A stretch of DNA of 64,000 nucleotides, from the NCBI GenBank assembly GCA_020632925.1, contig JACKER010000007.1, positions 372,001 to 436,000 of the forward strand, read 5' to 3'. Below the pieces are notes generated by a model. It saw only the letters and a list, made by a program, of their open reading frames with translations, had not been told where the DNA came from and did not search any database. A program made the position numbers and the translations under genes. This document shows, in pieces, positions 32,925 to 43,595 of this stretch. Origin of the DNA: Alphaproteobacteria bacterium. Lineage in GTDB: Bacteria > Myxococcota_A > UBA796 > GCA-2862545. Each line of letters opens with the position of its first letter. Position 1 is the first letter of the stretch.

Positions 32925-34492
32925 CAGTACCCCACCACGCGGTCGTCGAGCAGCAGCGCCGTGAGGACGACGATCCACGCGTGCCGGGCGTCCCCGCGGT
33001 CCAGCGCGGCGCCGAAGAGGGCGAGGTCGGCGTCGAGCGCGTCCTCGTCGGCCTCCTCGGCGAGCCAGCGGCGGTGGAGGTCGCGCAGGGCCTCGCGCAC
33101 CGCGCCCTCCTCCGTGAGGATGGGCTCCCGGCCGCTGTCGACGGCGTAGGTAGCCGCGTCGGAGGCGAGCCAGCGCCAGGAGAGCTCCCGGGTGGGCGAG
33201 GGGGCGGCGTCGGGGCGGGTGCTGTTCCACCCGTCCACCCCACCCATCAGGGCGCGGAGGCCGAACTCGTCGGTGCGCCCGACCTCGACGGCACCGTAGC
33301 CGCCGTCCGGGCGGAGGTCCCAGGTGAACCCCGTGAGCTGCTCGACCAGCGCGCTCGCGTGCTCCGGTCGCACCCAAAGCCGTGGCAGCGCCAGGAACCC
33401 GGGGTCGAGGACCACCGCCAGCGCGAGCTCCCGCGCGTCCCCATCGGCGCTCCGCAGGTCGTCGGCGAGGGTGGCCGCCGTCGACGCCTCGACCGCCTCC
33501 CAGGGCTCCTGGGCGAACCAGGCCCGGAAGCGGCGCGCCGTGCACACCTCGAAGCCGGGATCCGTCGCCAGGGCCCGCCCCAGGCCGGCGAGCCCGTCCA
33601 CCGGCTCGTTCTTCCACCCGGGCGCCGGCAGGCCCCAGCGGTCGCCGTCGGTGGCGGCCGCCCCGTCGTCCCACATCACCACCGGGTAGCAGTCGCCCGC
33701 GAGCGGCGCCGGGCACCCCGAGCGCTCCGCCGTCCGCACCTCGGCCTCGGTGACGTACTTGCGGGCCCCGGCGAAGGCGGCCGCGATCGGGTCGATCACG
33801 TCGTGGCAGGTGGTGCACGCCGGGTCGGCGGACACGGCGTCCTGCAGGGACTCGGGCGCGCCGAGCGCGATGGTCCCCGACTCGAGCGACTGGCACACCA
33901 GCGCCGACAGCACCTTGGCGGCGCGCGTCCGGTGGCGGTTCTGCTCGCTCGACTGGAAGCGCTGCCAGAACCCGTTCGTCGCCAGCAGCCCCGCCGCCGG
34001 CCGCCCGTCCTCCCACGCGACCTCCTGCCACTCGGGCCCGGCGGGGTCCCAGGGCAGCCCCCACACGGCCGCGACGTTCGCGTCGGCCATGGTGGTCGGC
34101 GTCGTGAGGATCTCCCCGTAGGGCCTCCCGTCGGTCACGACCTTCTCGATGAGGCGCAGCGGCTCCTCGTCGAGGCTCCTGGTCAGCGTGCCCTCGCCGA
34201 TGCCCGCGAGGGGCCCCATCGGGGGCGGGTGCGGCTGGGTGTCGATGCGCAGCAGGAGCTGCTCGGCGTGCAGATCGCGCACCACGGCGCCGAATCGCGG
34301 GTCCACGACCCAGCGGCGAGCGAGCTCCTCGAGCGAGGCCTCCCCCCGCGTCAGCGCGTCGAGCTCGTCGGAGGAGGGGTGGACGCCGCGCAGCGCCACC
34401 GAGACCCGCACCGCGTCGTCGATGGCGGACGGGTCCGGGTCGCGCGCGCAGGCCAGCAGCAGCAGGGCGAGGAGCACGGCCCATCGTGACAC
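32924..34492 (-). CDS. Lipoprotein with single c-type haem motif (DUF1588/1592-like partner of DUF1501)
   Basis: A 522-residue lipoprotein (signal ending LLALLLLAC, GTG start). One haem c site ACTTCHDVIDPI matches the P-x-C-x2-C-H-x4-DP pattern seen in planctomycete-type DUF1588/DUF1592 proteins. FWQRFQSSEQNRHRTRAAKVL and the preceding DGRPYGEILTTPTTMADAN also fit those families. It is followed by the DUF1501 gene with TGATG coupling. The pair is thought to act in the periplasm, perhaps in redox-linked degradation, but the substrate is unknown. Confidence 0.75.
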   Translation of the reverse strand: MSRWAVLLALLLLACARDPDPSAIDDAVRVSVALRGVHPSSDELDALTRGEASLEELARRWVVDPRFGAVVRDLHAEQLLLRIDTQPHPPPMGPLAGIGEGTLTRSLDEEPLRLIEKVVTDGRPYGEILTTPTTMADANVAAVWGLPWDPAGPEWQEVAWEDGRPAAGLLATNGFWQRFQSSEQNRHRTRAAKVLSALVCQSLESGTIALGAPESLQDAVSADPACTTCHDVIDPIAAAFAGARKYVTEAEVRTAERSGCPAPLAGDCYPVVMWDDGAAATDGDRWGLPAPGWKNEPVDGLAGLGRALATDPGFEVCTARRFRAWFAQEPWEAVEASTAATLADDLRSADGDARELALAVVLDPGFLALPRLWVRPEHASALVEQLTGFTWDLRPDGGYGAVEVGRTDEFGLRALMGGVDGWNSTRPDAAPSPTRELSWRWLASDAATYAVDSGREPILTEEGAVREALRDLHRRWLAEEADEDALDADLALFGAALDRGDARHAWIVVLTALLLDDRVVGY

Positions 34493-34513
34493 GCCCTGCG
34501 GGACGGCGCACCG

Positions 34514-37102
<2,589 letters not shown>

Positions 37103-37170
37103 ACAGCCCTCCAACGATGGGGGAGCATAGCCCCATCGGCACGAAATCGCCGGGGCTGCTCCTGGAGGGT

Positions 37171-39831
37171 CTACGGGTCGTGGCTCGCGACCCACCCGAA
37201 GGAGCCGAGCGCCCACGCGCGCCCGTCGCTCGACGTCCTCATGCCGTAGAAGCCCAGGCCGAGCGGGTCACCGAGGTTGTCCCAGTCGCCGTCGAAGTGC
37301 AGCACCCCGCCGATGGCGGTGACCCAGATGTCGTTCGTGTCGCGGATCTGGGCGCCGGAGATGGCGTAGTACTCACCGATCGCGCCAGGGCCGTAGATCT
37401 GGCTGAACGCGCCGCTCGGCTCCCGCCGCCAGACCGACTGCGTGGCGTCGATCCACAGCTCGTCGCCCTGGGAGGAGGTCCCGAAGGCCACGGGCTGCAC
37501 GATCTCCGCGAACGGCGCCCAGGTGCCGGAGCGTCGGCGCGCGATGGCGAGGTCCCGCGTGTCGGTGTCCTCCCCGGTCATCCACAGGTCGTCGAGGGAG
37601 TGGCCGAAGGCCAGGTCCACCGAGGTCAGCGACGCAGCGCTCTCCTCGGTGAAGGTCGAGCCCGCGAGGACGGAGATCTCACCGCCGTAGCCGAAGGTCA
37701 GGACGTCGTTGCCGGTGCTGGGGACGAACAGGCTGCCCGGGAGGCTGCTCACGACCTCGGCGTTGGTGGCGCCGTCCCAGTGGTAGAGCCGGCTGCTGTC
37801 CTGGAACCACACGCCGACGGTCTCGTTGCCCTCCACCTTGTCCGCCCAGCCCTGACCGGGCAGCTGCTGCCAGGTGGTGCCCACGAGGCCCAGCGCGTAC
37901 CCGCTGTCGTCCACCGCGAAGAGCTGCCCGCCCACGAACAGCGCGTCCTCGATGGGGCGGGTGTGCGCGGGCACGACCTCCCGCCAGCGGGTCCCGGCGG
38001 TCGGGCTGTAGGTCCAGACCGAGCCCTGCAGCGTCAGGAGCGTGGCGCCGCCGGCACCGTCCGAGCCCACCCAGCGGAAGTCCGCGAACGGCGTGTCGGC
38101 GACCTCCACGAAGTCACCCGTGGTCCGGCGGGCAGCGCCGCCGAGCCCCACGATCCAGGTGTCGCTCGCGGTCCCGCCGACGCCGCGCGCCTCGAAGCCC
38201 AGCGGGACCTCGGCCCAGCTCGTCCCGTCGTACGCCATCGCCATGGACGGAGCGCCGTCGAACACCGCCCAGACCTGGTTCGCCGCGGGTGCCCAGGACG
38301 AGAGCAGCGGAGAGCCCAGGACCGAGCGCAGCCCGAGGTGCTGCCAGGCGCCGTCCTCGTACCGCAGGAGCTCGGTCGGGTCCTCGAGGATCTCGTAGTC
38401 CCCGACGGTGGTCGCGAACGCCTCGTCGCCGTGGCAGATCACCCGGCCGAGCGACTGGTTCGGCGCCGGGTCCTGCGTGATCCACTCGGAGCCGATGCGC
38501 GTGGCGAGCCGGTCGCCGACGCCGAGCACGGTGCCGTCGTCGAGCGTGCAGGCGTCGACCAGATCGGCCGCCGAGGGGACCGGGGACCAGTCGCCCGCCG
38601 GCCCGCGCTGCCAGGTGCTGCGGTTCGCGAAGAGCAGCAGATCGCCGTCCGCCTCCCCGAGCCCCGTGACCCCCCACTGCACGGGACCGGGCTCCGACGA
38701 CCAGTTGCCAGCCCCGTCCTCCATCATGACGACGTCGTTGGTCGCGAACCAGTGAGCGCCCGACGGATCCTCGGCCATGTCCACGACGGTCTGCGAGGAG
38801 TAGGTCTCCTTCAGCACGTCCCAGACCCCCGAGGCCGACCGGTGGTGGATCGAGCCCTCGTAGCCCGTGACCCAGATCTCACCGCCCGCGCCCGCCAGGC
38901 GGTACGGCAGGTACGCGCCCTCGACCGGCTCCTGCGTCAGCGAGCTCCCGTCCCAGTGGTGGACGGCGGACTGCGCCTGGTCGAGGATCCACACGTCGTC
39001 GGGGCCCGAGCCCCACACGTCGACCGTGCCCCAGCCGCTGAGCTTCTGCTCCCAGGTGGTGCCGTCCCAGTGGAAGGCGCCGTCGCCCGCCACCGCCCAC
39101 AGATCGTTCGCGGACGCCGCCCAGACCGCGATGACGTAGGTGTTCGCGCTGCTCGGGTACCCCAGATCGGTCAGCGTGGTCCCGTCGAAGCGCCAGACCT
39201 TGCCGCCCACGTTGCTGCGCATCCCGCCGACGAACACGCTGTTCGCTCCGGTCTGCCAGACGTCGACGTAGCTGTCGCCGAACGAACCGTCCTGGTGCGC
39301 CTGGGTCCAGGACCCACCGTCCCAGTGCATGATCGAGGAGAAGCCCGAGGCCCACACGTCGTCGCTCGCGATCCCGTGGATGGAGGACGCGAAGGTGCCG
39401 GTGTTCAGCGTGCTCCAGACGTGCCCGTCCCAGTGGATGAAGGAGCTGAAGCCGTGGGCCCACACGTCGTCCGAGGCGACCCCGAAGACGGGGACCCAGT
39501 TCAGGTACGGGATCAACGTCGGCGCCTGCGCGTGGCCGATGCCGTCGGGGCCGAGGTGGAACAGGTGGGTCTGGTTGGTCACCCACACGTCGTCGGGCGA
39601 CAGCGCCCAGATCCCGCCGTTGGTCCCTCCACCGGGCTGCGGGGTCTCCCAGCACCAGCCGCCCGTCGTGCAGAGGCGCCCGTGGTCGAGCTCGCCCGGA
39701 GGTGCGACCACGTCGTCGTCGTCATCGTCACCCACCACGTCGTCGTCGTCGTCGCCGATCACACCGTCGACGGTCTCGCCGTCCTTGCCCTTGCAACCCC
39801 AGATCAGGGCCAGCACCAGCAGTCGTCGCAT
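37171..39831 (-). CDS. Propeller-like lipoprotein with Asp-rich linker (paralogue 2)
   Basis: An 886-residue lipoprotein (MRRLLVLALIWGC, GGAGG before the ATG at 39831). The linker has two Asp runs (five and six) separated by VVG. The body has blades like SDDVWAHGFSSFIHWDGHVW, GPDDVWILDQAQSAVHHWDG and SADGAPSMAMAYDGTSW-type strands. CTTGGWCWETPQPGGG near the start mirrors the CSASGWCWESPQP of paralogue 1, proving common origin. It lies 68 bases upstream of paralogue 1 in the same direction. GC3 is high, as in the rest of the window. A surface or outer-membrane location is likely; function is unknown. Confidence 0.82.
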   Translation of the reverse strand: MRRLLVLALIWGCKGKDGETVDGVIGDDDDDVVGDDDDDDVVAPPGELDHGRLCTTGGWCWETPQPGGGTNGGIWALSPDDVWVTNQTHLFHLGPDGIGHAQAPTLIPYLNWVPVFGVASDDVWAHGFSSFIHWDGHVWSTLNTGTFASSIHGIASDDVWASGFSSIMHWDGGSWTQAHQDGSFGDSYVDVWQTGANSVFVGGMRSNVGGKVWRFDGTTLTDLGYPSSANTYVIAVWAASANDLWAVAGDGAFHWDGTTWEQKLSGWGTVDVWGSGPDDVWILDQAQSAVHHWDGSSLTQEPVEGAYLPYRLAGAGGEIWVTGYEGSIHHRSASGVWDVLKETYSSQTVVDMAEDPSGAHWFATNDVVMMEDGAGNWSSEPGPVQWGVTGLGEADGDLLLFANRSTWQRGPAGDWSPVPSAADLVDACTLDDGTVLGVGDRLATRIGSEWITQDPAPNQSLGRVICHGDEAFATTVGDYEILEDPTELLRYEDGAWQHLGLRSVLGSPLLSSWAPAANQVWAVFDGAPSMAMAYDGTSWAEVPLGFEARGVGGTASDTWIVGLGGAARRTTGDFVEVADTPFADFRWVGSDGAGGATLLTLQGSVWTYSPTAGTRWREVVPAHTRPIEDALFVGGQLFAVDDSGYALGLVGTTWQQLPGQGWADKVEGNETVGVWFQDSSRLYHWDGATNAEVVSSLPGSLFVPSTGNDVLTFGYGGEISVLAGSTFTEESAASLTSVDLAFGHSLDDLWMTGEDTDTRDLAIARRRSGTWAPFAEIVQPVAFGTSSQGDELWIDATQSVWRREPSGAFSQIYGPGAIGEYYAISGAQIRDTNDIWVTAIGGVLHFDGDWDNLGDPLGLGFYGMRTSSDGRAWALGSFGWVASHDP

Positions 39832-39897
39832 GTGTCCTCCGGGGGGTCTCGCAGAGACGTCGACACGCGGTGACATCTTCGAACGAATGCTGCGGAA

Positions 39898-39903
39898 TAG
39901 GGT
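39898..39903 (+). promoter_or_regulatory. TAGGGT -10-like box, five bases before ATG
   Basis: TAGGGT-GGGGC-ATG lies in the 77-base gap between divergent genes. No Shine-Dalgarno fits the ATG at 39909, so a leaderless transcript is plausible. Confidence 0.45.
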
Positions 39904-39908
39904 GGGGC

Positions 39909-40475
39909 ATGGCGGACGCGCGGTGGCTGGGAGCGGCGGTGCTGGGGGCTCCGGTCGCATGGATCGGAGCGGCGGTGGGCCTGGACCTCGCGGGCGCGGG
40001 CGCGCCGGACGCCCCTCCGTACGAGGTCGTCGTGGTGGCGGGCGCGGGCGTGATGCCCGACGGGGGACCGTCGCAGGCGTTGTGGGCGCGGACGCGCCTG
40101 GCGGTCGATCTGTACGAGGCGGGGGTGGCCCCCTCGCTCGCGTTCACCGGCGGCGTCGGGGACTGGGGTGCGGCGGAGGCCGAGGTGGCGGCGGACCTCG
40201 CTCGCGGCTGGGGCGTTCCCGAGGACGCGCTGGTGCTCGAGCGGACGTCGACGTCGACCGAGGAGAACGCAGCGAACCTTCGGGCGATCGTGGGGGACCG
40301 TCGCGTGCTCGTGGTGACGGACCGGTACCACGTGTTCCGCTGCCGCCGCGTCTTCGGCCGCCACTTCACCGACGCCGACGCCGTGGGCGCCGTCACCCCC
40401 TGGGCCGTTCGGGCGAGGGGCGCGCTGCGCGAGGTCGCCGCCGTCGGCGTCTACGCCCTGCGCGGGAGGCTGTAG
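39909..40475 (+). CDS. YdcF/ElyC-like (DUF218) membrane-anchored protein
   Basis: A 188-residue protein of the DUF218 family. One N-terminal hydrophobic segment is followed by VVVAGAGVMPDGGPSQALWARTRLAVDLYEAG, here noted by its parts VVVAGAGVMPDGGPS and RTRLAVDLY, then SLAFTGGVGDWG, ERTSTSTEENAANLRAI and VLVVTDRYHVFRCRRVF. These match the YdcF/SanA/ElyC pattern of VxLGxGxxxDG, SGG and E-x-x-S-x-x-T-x-E-N. Family members act in envelope biogenesis or vancomycin tolerance in enterobacteria; the chemistry is unknown. The adjacent convergent gene starts its stop four bases downstream. Confidence 0.85.
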   Translation: MADARWLGAAVLGAPVAWIGAAVGLDLAGAGAPDAPPYEVVVVAGAGVMPDGGPSQALWARTRLAVDLYEAGVAPSLAFTGGVGDWGAAEAEVAADLARGWGVPEDALVLERTSTSTEENAANLRAIVGDRRVLVVTDRYHVFRCRRVFGRHFTDADAVGAVTPWAVRARGALREVAAVGVYALRGRL

Positions 40476-40479
40476 GCGC

Positions 40480-41391
40480 TCAGAGGTTCCGGACGAGCTC
40501 GGTCGTCCGCTCCCAGAGGGCCTCGGCGAGCGCATCGTCCTGGGCGTGGGCGCTCGGCGTGGCGGGGTTGCAGTCCACCCAGTACCCGCCGGAGTACTCG
40601 CCGCCCTGCGGGTGGGCCGCGAGGTACGTCTGCGTGGCGGCGCCCTGCTCGGGGGTCTTCGCGAACAAGGCCGTCCCGATGGACTGGAACGCGGTCGAGG
40701 TGAGCGCTCCGAGGTGGCGGGCGATGTTCGTCCCGACGACGCCGGGGTGCAGCGCGTTCGTGGACTGCCCGGCGCCCAGGCGCGTGGCGAGCGATCGGAC
40801 GAACAGGATGTTCGCGAGCTTGGACTGCCCGTAGGCCTGCCAGGGGGAGTACTCCCGCACGGCGCCGAGGTCGTCGAGCCGGATGCCCTCGGGCCAGGTG
40901 CGCTCGTGCGCCCTGCTGGAGACCACCACCACGCGGCCCTCGCCCGCGACGAGCTGATCGAGCAGGCCGGTCACGAGCATGAAGTGCGCGACGTGGTTGC
41001 AGAACAGCTGCGTCTCCACGCCGCGGACCATCGTGTGCTTCGGGAGCGCCATCACGCCGGCGTTGGCGACGATGCCGGCGAGGACGCGCCCGTCGCGTCG
41101 GACCGTGTCGATGCACTCCCGGACCGACGTCGGGTCCGACATCTCGCACACGAACGGCACCGCCTCGCCCTTCGGTGAGGCAGCGGCACAGGCGATCCCC
41201 GCCTTCTCGGCGGTCCGCGCGACGGCCATCACGCGCGCGCCGCGCTTCGTCAGCGCGGAGAGCGTCTCCAGCCCGAGCCCGCTGTTGCAGCCGGTCACGA
41301 GGTAGCAGCGGCCCGAGAGGTCGACGCCCTCCAGCACCTCGTCGGCGGTGGTCTCGTGGCCGAACCCGTTGGGGCCCTGCCCCTGGAACAT
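40480..41391 (-). CDS. Short-chain dehydrogenase (retinol dehydrogenase/WWOX-like)
   Basis: A 303-residue classical SDR of the light-dependent protochlorophyllide reductase/retinol dehydrogenase-like subgroup. Motifs: CYLVTGCNSGLGLETL (cofactor), VANAGVMALP, VVVVSSRAHE and the catalytic YGQSK. HPGVVGTNIARH follows, as in RDH-type enzymes. It probably reduces or oxidises a hydrophobic carbonyl with NADP(H). I use ATG 41391, but GTG 41406 and 41418 in frame are possible since no ribosome-binding site stands out. It follows the YchJ-like gene by 53 bases on the same strand. Confidence 0.82.
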   Translation of the reverse strand: MFQGQGPNGFGHETTADEVLEGVDLSGRCYLVTGCNSGLGLETLSALTKRGARVMAVARTAEKAGIACAAASPKGEAVPFVCEMSDPTSVRECIDTVRRDGRVLAGIVANAGVMALPKHTMVRGVETQLFCNHVAHFMLVTGLLDQLVAGEGRVVVVSSRAHERTWPEGIRLDDLGAVREYSPWQAYGQSKLANILFVRSLATRLGAGQSTNALHPGVVGTNIARHLGALTSTAFQSIGTALFAKTPEQGAATQTYLAAHPQGGEYSGGYWVDCNPATPSAHAQDDALAEALWERTTELVRNL

Positions 41392-41444
41392 CCCGAACAA
41401 CGACACGATGGCCCCCACCTGCGTCGCCGCGGAAAATAACCGAA

Positions 41445-41864
41445 TCAGCGCCTCACCGGCTCGCCGTCGACATAGGTCCATCGACCCTCTTGGCGCACGA
41501 AGCGGCTGCGCTCGCCGAACGACACGTCCTGCCCACCTCGCGTCAACGTGGCGAAGAACGTCACCTCTCCGTGGTCACCCTCCTCCGAGGTGGCGCGGAT
41601 CTCGAGACCGTCGAACGACGTGGACTCGCAGAACGCGAGCAGATCCGCGCGCCACGCCTCCGGGTCCGCGCCCCGGTGCGGGCTGGTGGGTGCCGTGGTC
41701 CGCACGAGGTGGGCGAGGTGGCTGCACGCGTAGGCCGCGTACCGGCTGCGCATCAACGCCTCCGGGGTCGCGGCGGGAGCCCCCGCGAGGATCGGCTCGC
41801 AACAGGCCTTGGCCTTGCGACCCGAGTGGCACGGGCACGGCGCGTTCCGAGCGGGCAGTGGCAT
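41445..41864 (-). CDS. YchJ-like SEC-C motif protein (UPF0225)
   Basis: A 139-residue protein beginning with the zinc-binding SEC-C-like motif CPCHSGRKAKACCEP, followed by an NTF2-like domain with LMRSRYAAYACSHLAHLVRTT, noted by parts LMRSRYAAY and HLVRTT. This is the YchJ/UPF0225 layout, although the second C-terminal SEC-C motif of YchJ is absent. The ATG start overlaps the stop of the sulfatase by one base (TGATG). Function of the family is unknown. Confidence 0.85.
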   Translation of the reverse strand: MPLPARNAPCPCHSGRKAKACCEPILAGAPAATPEALMRSRYAAYACSHLAHLVRTTAPTSPHRGADPEAWRADLLAFCESTSFDGLEIRATSEEGDHGEVTFFATLTRGGQDVSFGERSRFVRQEGRWTYVDGEPVRR

Positions 41865-43495
41865 CAGAAGCCCTCGAAGTGCAGCGTGGCCTCGAGCTCG
41901 TCGAGGCGGGCTGCCAGGCGGGCGTGAGCGGCGGACACCCCCTGGTCGAGCGAGGGCAGCAGGTCCGGACCCTCGTCCAGCCCCGGGTCCTCGCCGAGGT
42001 CGAACAGCTGCTCCTCGGTCCCGGAGCGGACGAGCGCGAAGCGATCGTCGCGGAGCGAGCGCCGGTTCGTGTTGTACGGCCCCGGCCCGTTCGGGAAGAA
42101 GGCCTCGGCGTAGACCATGTCCCGCCCGCGGGCGTCGGGGTCGACGATCAGGGGCAGCAGGGGGTGCCCGTCGAGGTGCACGTCGGTGTCGGCCGCCAGC
42201 GCGAGATCGTCGTCGGGGCCGGTGAGCGGGACGCCAGCGAGCTCGGCGCCGAGCACGAAGAGGTCGGTGGCGTGGACGAGGGAGGGCTGCACGCTCCCCG
42301 GCCGGGTGACGTGCGGGCCGGTGACGATGAGTGGGACGCGCACCCCCTGCTCGTGGACCGTGTGCTTCGCGAGGGTGGGGTCCAGCGGCGGATCGACCGC
42401 GTGCGACGGCGTGCCGTTGTCCCCCATGAGCACGATCGTGGTGTCGGCGCGCACCTCGGGCGGCATCTGGTCGAGCAGCCGGCCGATCTCGGTGTCGAGC
42501 GCCTCCACGTTGGCGTCGAACAGCGCGTCCTCGTCGGCGTCGGGGGGCACGGTCCCGCCGATCAGCTCGGCGGGCGGCACGGACAGGGGCGTGTGCGCCG
42601 CGGTGAAGGCCACGTAGAGGAACCAGGGCTCGGGGAGCGTGCGGATCTCCTCCAGCGCGTCGTCCACGGTCGCGGTCGTGAGGTACCCGTCGACCTCGGA
42701 CTGGGCGCCGTCCACCACGCGCCACCAGTGGTAGTAGCCCCAGCCGGCCTCGTACCTCGGGTTGCCGATGATCCCGGCGAAGTGCGCGAAGCCCGAGCGG
42801 TTGGGGTGCGTGAGTCGGTCGGCGACGGCCGGGCCCACGAGGTGCCACTTCCCGAGCGCCGCGTCGGACCACGCCGGTCCGCGCGCCGACCACAGCGCTT
42901 CGGGCAGCGTGGTGGACGCGATCGGCATCTCGCCGCGGTCGTCGCCCGTGTCCACGATCCACCCCACGCCGGTCCTGCGCGCGTGCCGCCCGGTGAGGAT
43001 CAGGCTGCGCGTCGCGGAGCACACGGGGCTCGCGTAGGCGCGCGTGAACCTCACGCCCTCCGCCGCCAGCGCGTCCATTCGTGGCGTCGGGGGAGGTGCC
43101 GTGCCCGCGTGGTACGCGCCGACGTGATCGATGCCGACATCGTCGATCAGCAGCACCAGGAGGTTGCCGCCGGGGGGCTCGGGCACGGTGAGCACCTGCG
43201 ACACCTCCTGGTCGGCGGTCGTCGCGCGCACGGTCCACACGTCGCCCGGGTGGAGGTGGTCGGCGCCCAGGACCGGACCGTCGACGCGCTGCTGGCCCGA
43301 GGACCACGTGACGTCCGCGGCGATCGTGGTGTGCGCCGTCCAGTCGCGGATCCCGAGCGGCGTGTCCACCGACAGCGCCAGCCGCGCCGACAGTCCCGTC
43401 TCGATCGAGGTCGTCCCGGGCCGGGTGTCAGCGCCGGTCACCACGGGGCCCGACACGCAGGCGGCGGGCAGGAAGAGCACGAGCCAGGCGAACAT
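41864..43495 (-). CDS. Cys-type sulfatase, lipoprotein
   Basis: A 543-residue sulfatase. A lipoprotein-like signal (LVLFLPAAC) and a beta domain precede the catalytic fold. The core starts LLVLLIDDVGIDHVGAY (metal Asp 118-119), and the activation motif is CSATRSLILTGR with Cys 159: C-x-A-x-R, a version of CxPxR in which Ala replaces Pro, still accepted by FGE in known sulfatases. LGKWHLV, HTPLSVP and LMGDNGTPSH complete the active site. It should hydrolyse sulfate esters in the periplasm or outside. Activation needs an FGE; one is encoded at 15151-16071. Confidence 0.9.
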   Translation of the reverse strand: MFAWLVLFLPAACVSGPVVTGADTRPGTTSIETGLSARLALSVDTPLGIRDWTAHTTIAADVTWSSGQQRVDGPVLGADHLHPGDVWTVRATTADQEVSQVLTVPEPPGGNLLVLLIDDVGIDHVGAYHAGTAPPPTPRMDALAAEGVRFTRAYASPVCSATRSLILTGRHARRTGVGWIVDTGDDRGEMPIASTTLPEALWSARGPAWSDAALGKWHLVGPAVADRLTHPNRSGFAHFAGIIGNPRYEAGWGYYHWWRVVDGAQSEVDGYLTTATVDDALEEIRTLPEPWFLYVAFTAAHTPLSVPPAELIGGTVPPDADEDALFDANVEALDTEIGRLLDQMPPEVRADTTIVLMGDNGTPSHAVDPPLDPTLAKHTVHEQGVRVPLIVTGPHVTRPGSVQPSLVHATDLFVLGAELAGVPLTGPDDDLALAADTDVHLDGHPLLPLIVDPDARGRDMVYAEAFFPNGPGPYNTNRRSLRDDRFALVRSGTEEQLFDLGEDPGLDEGPDLLPSLDQGVSAAHARLAARLDELEATLHFEGF

Positions 43496-43501
43496 CGGGC
43501 G

Positions 43502-43507
43502 AGCGTA
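43502..43507 (-). promoter_or_regulatory. TACGCT -10-like box, six bases before the sulfatase ATG
   Basis: On the minus strand GGGC-TACGCT-CGCCCG-ATG. No Shine-Dalgarno is present, so the sulfatase mRNA may be leaderless. The same GGGCTACGCT sequence occurs at about 2006-2015 before the PPC lipoprotein. Confidence 0.45.
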
Positions 43508-43595
43508 GCCCACCGTTCCCGATGCCGCGACGGCCACCGGCGTTGGTGGTCCATTCCATCGGGCGATAGGGGGCGGTGCCCATGGAGGAAGCGCG

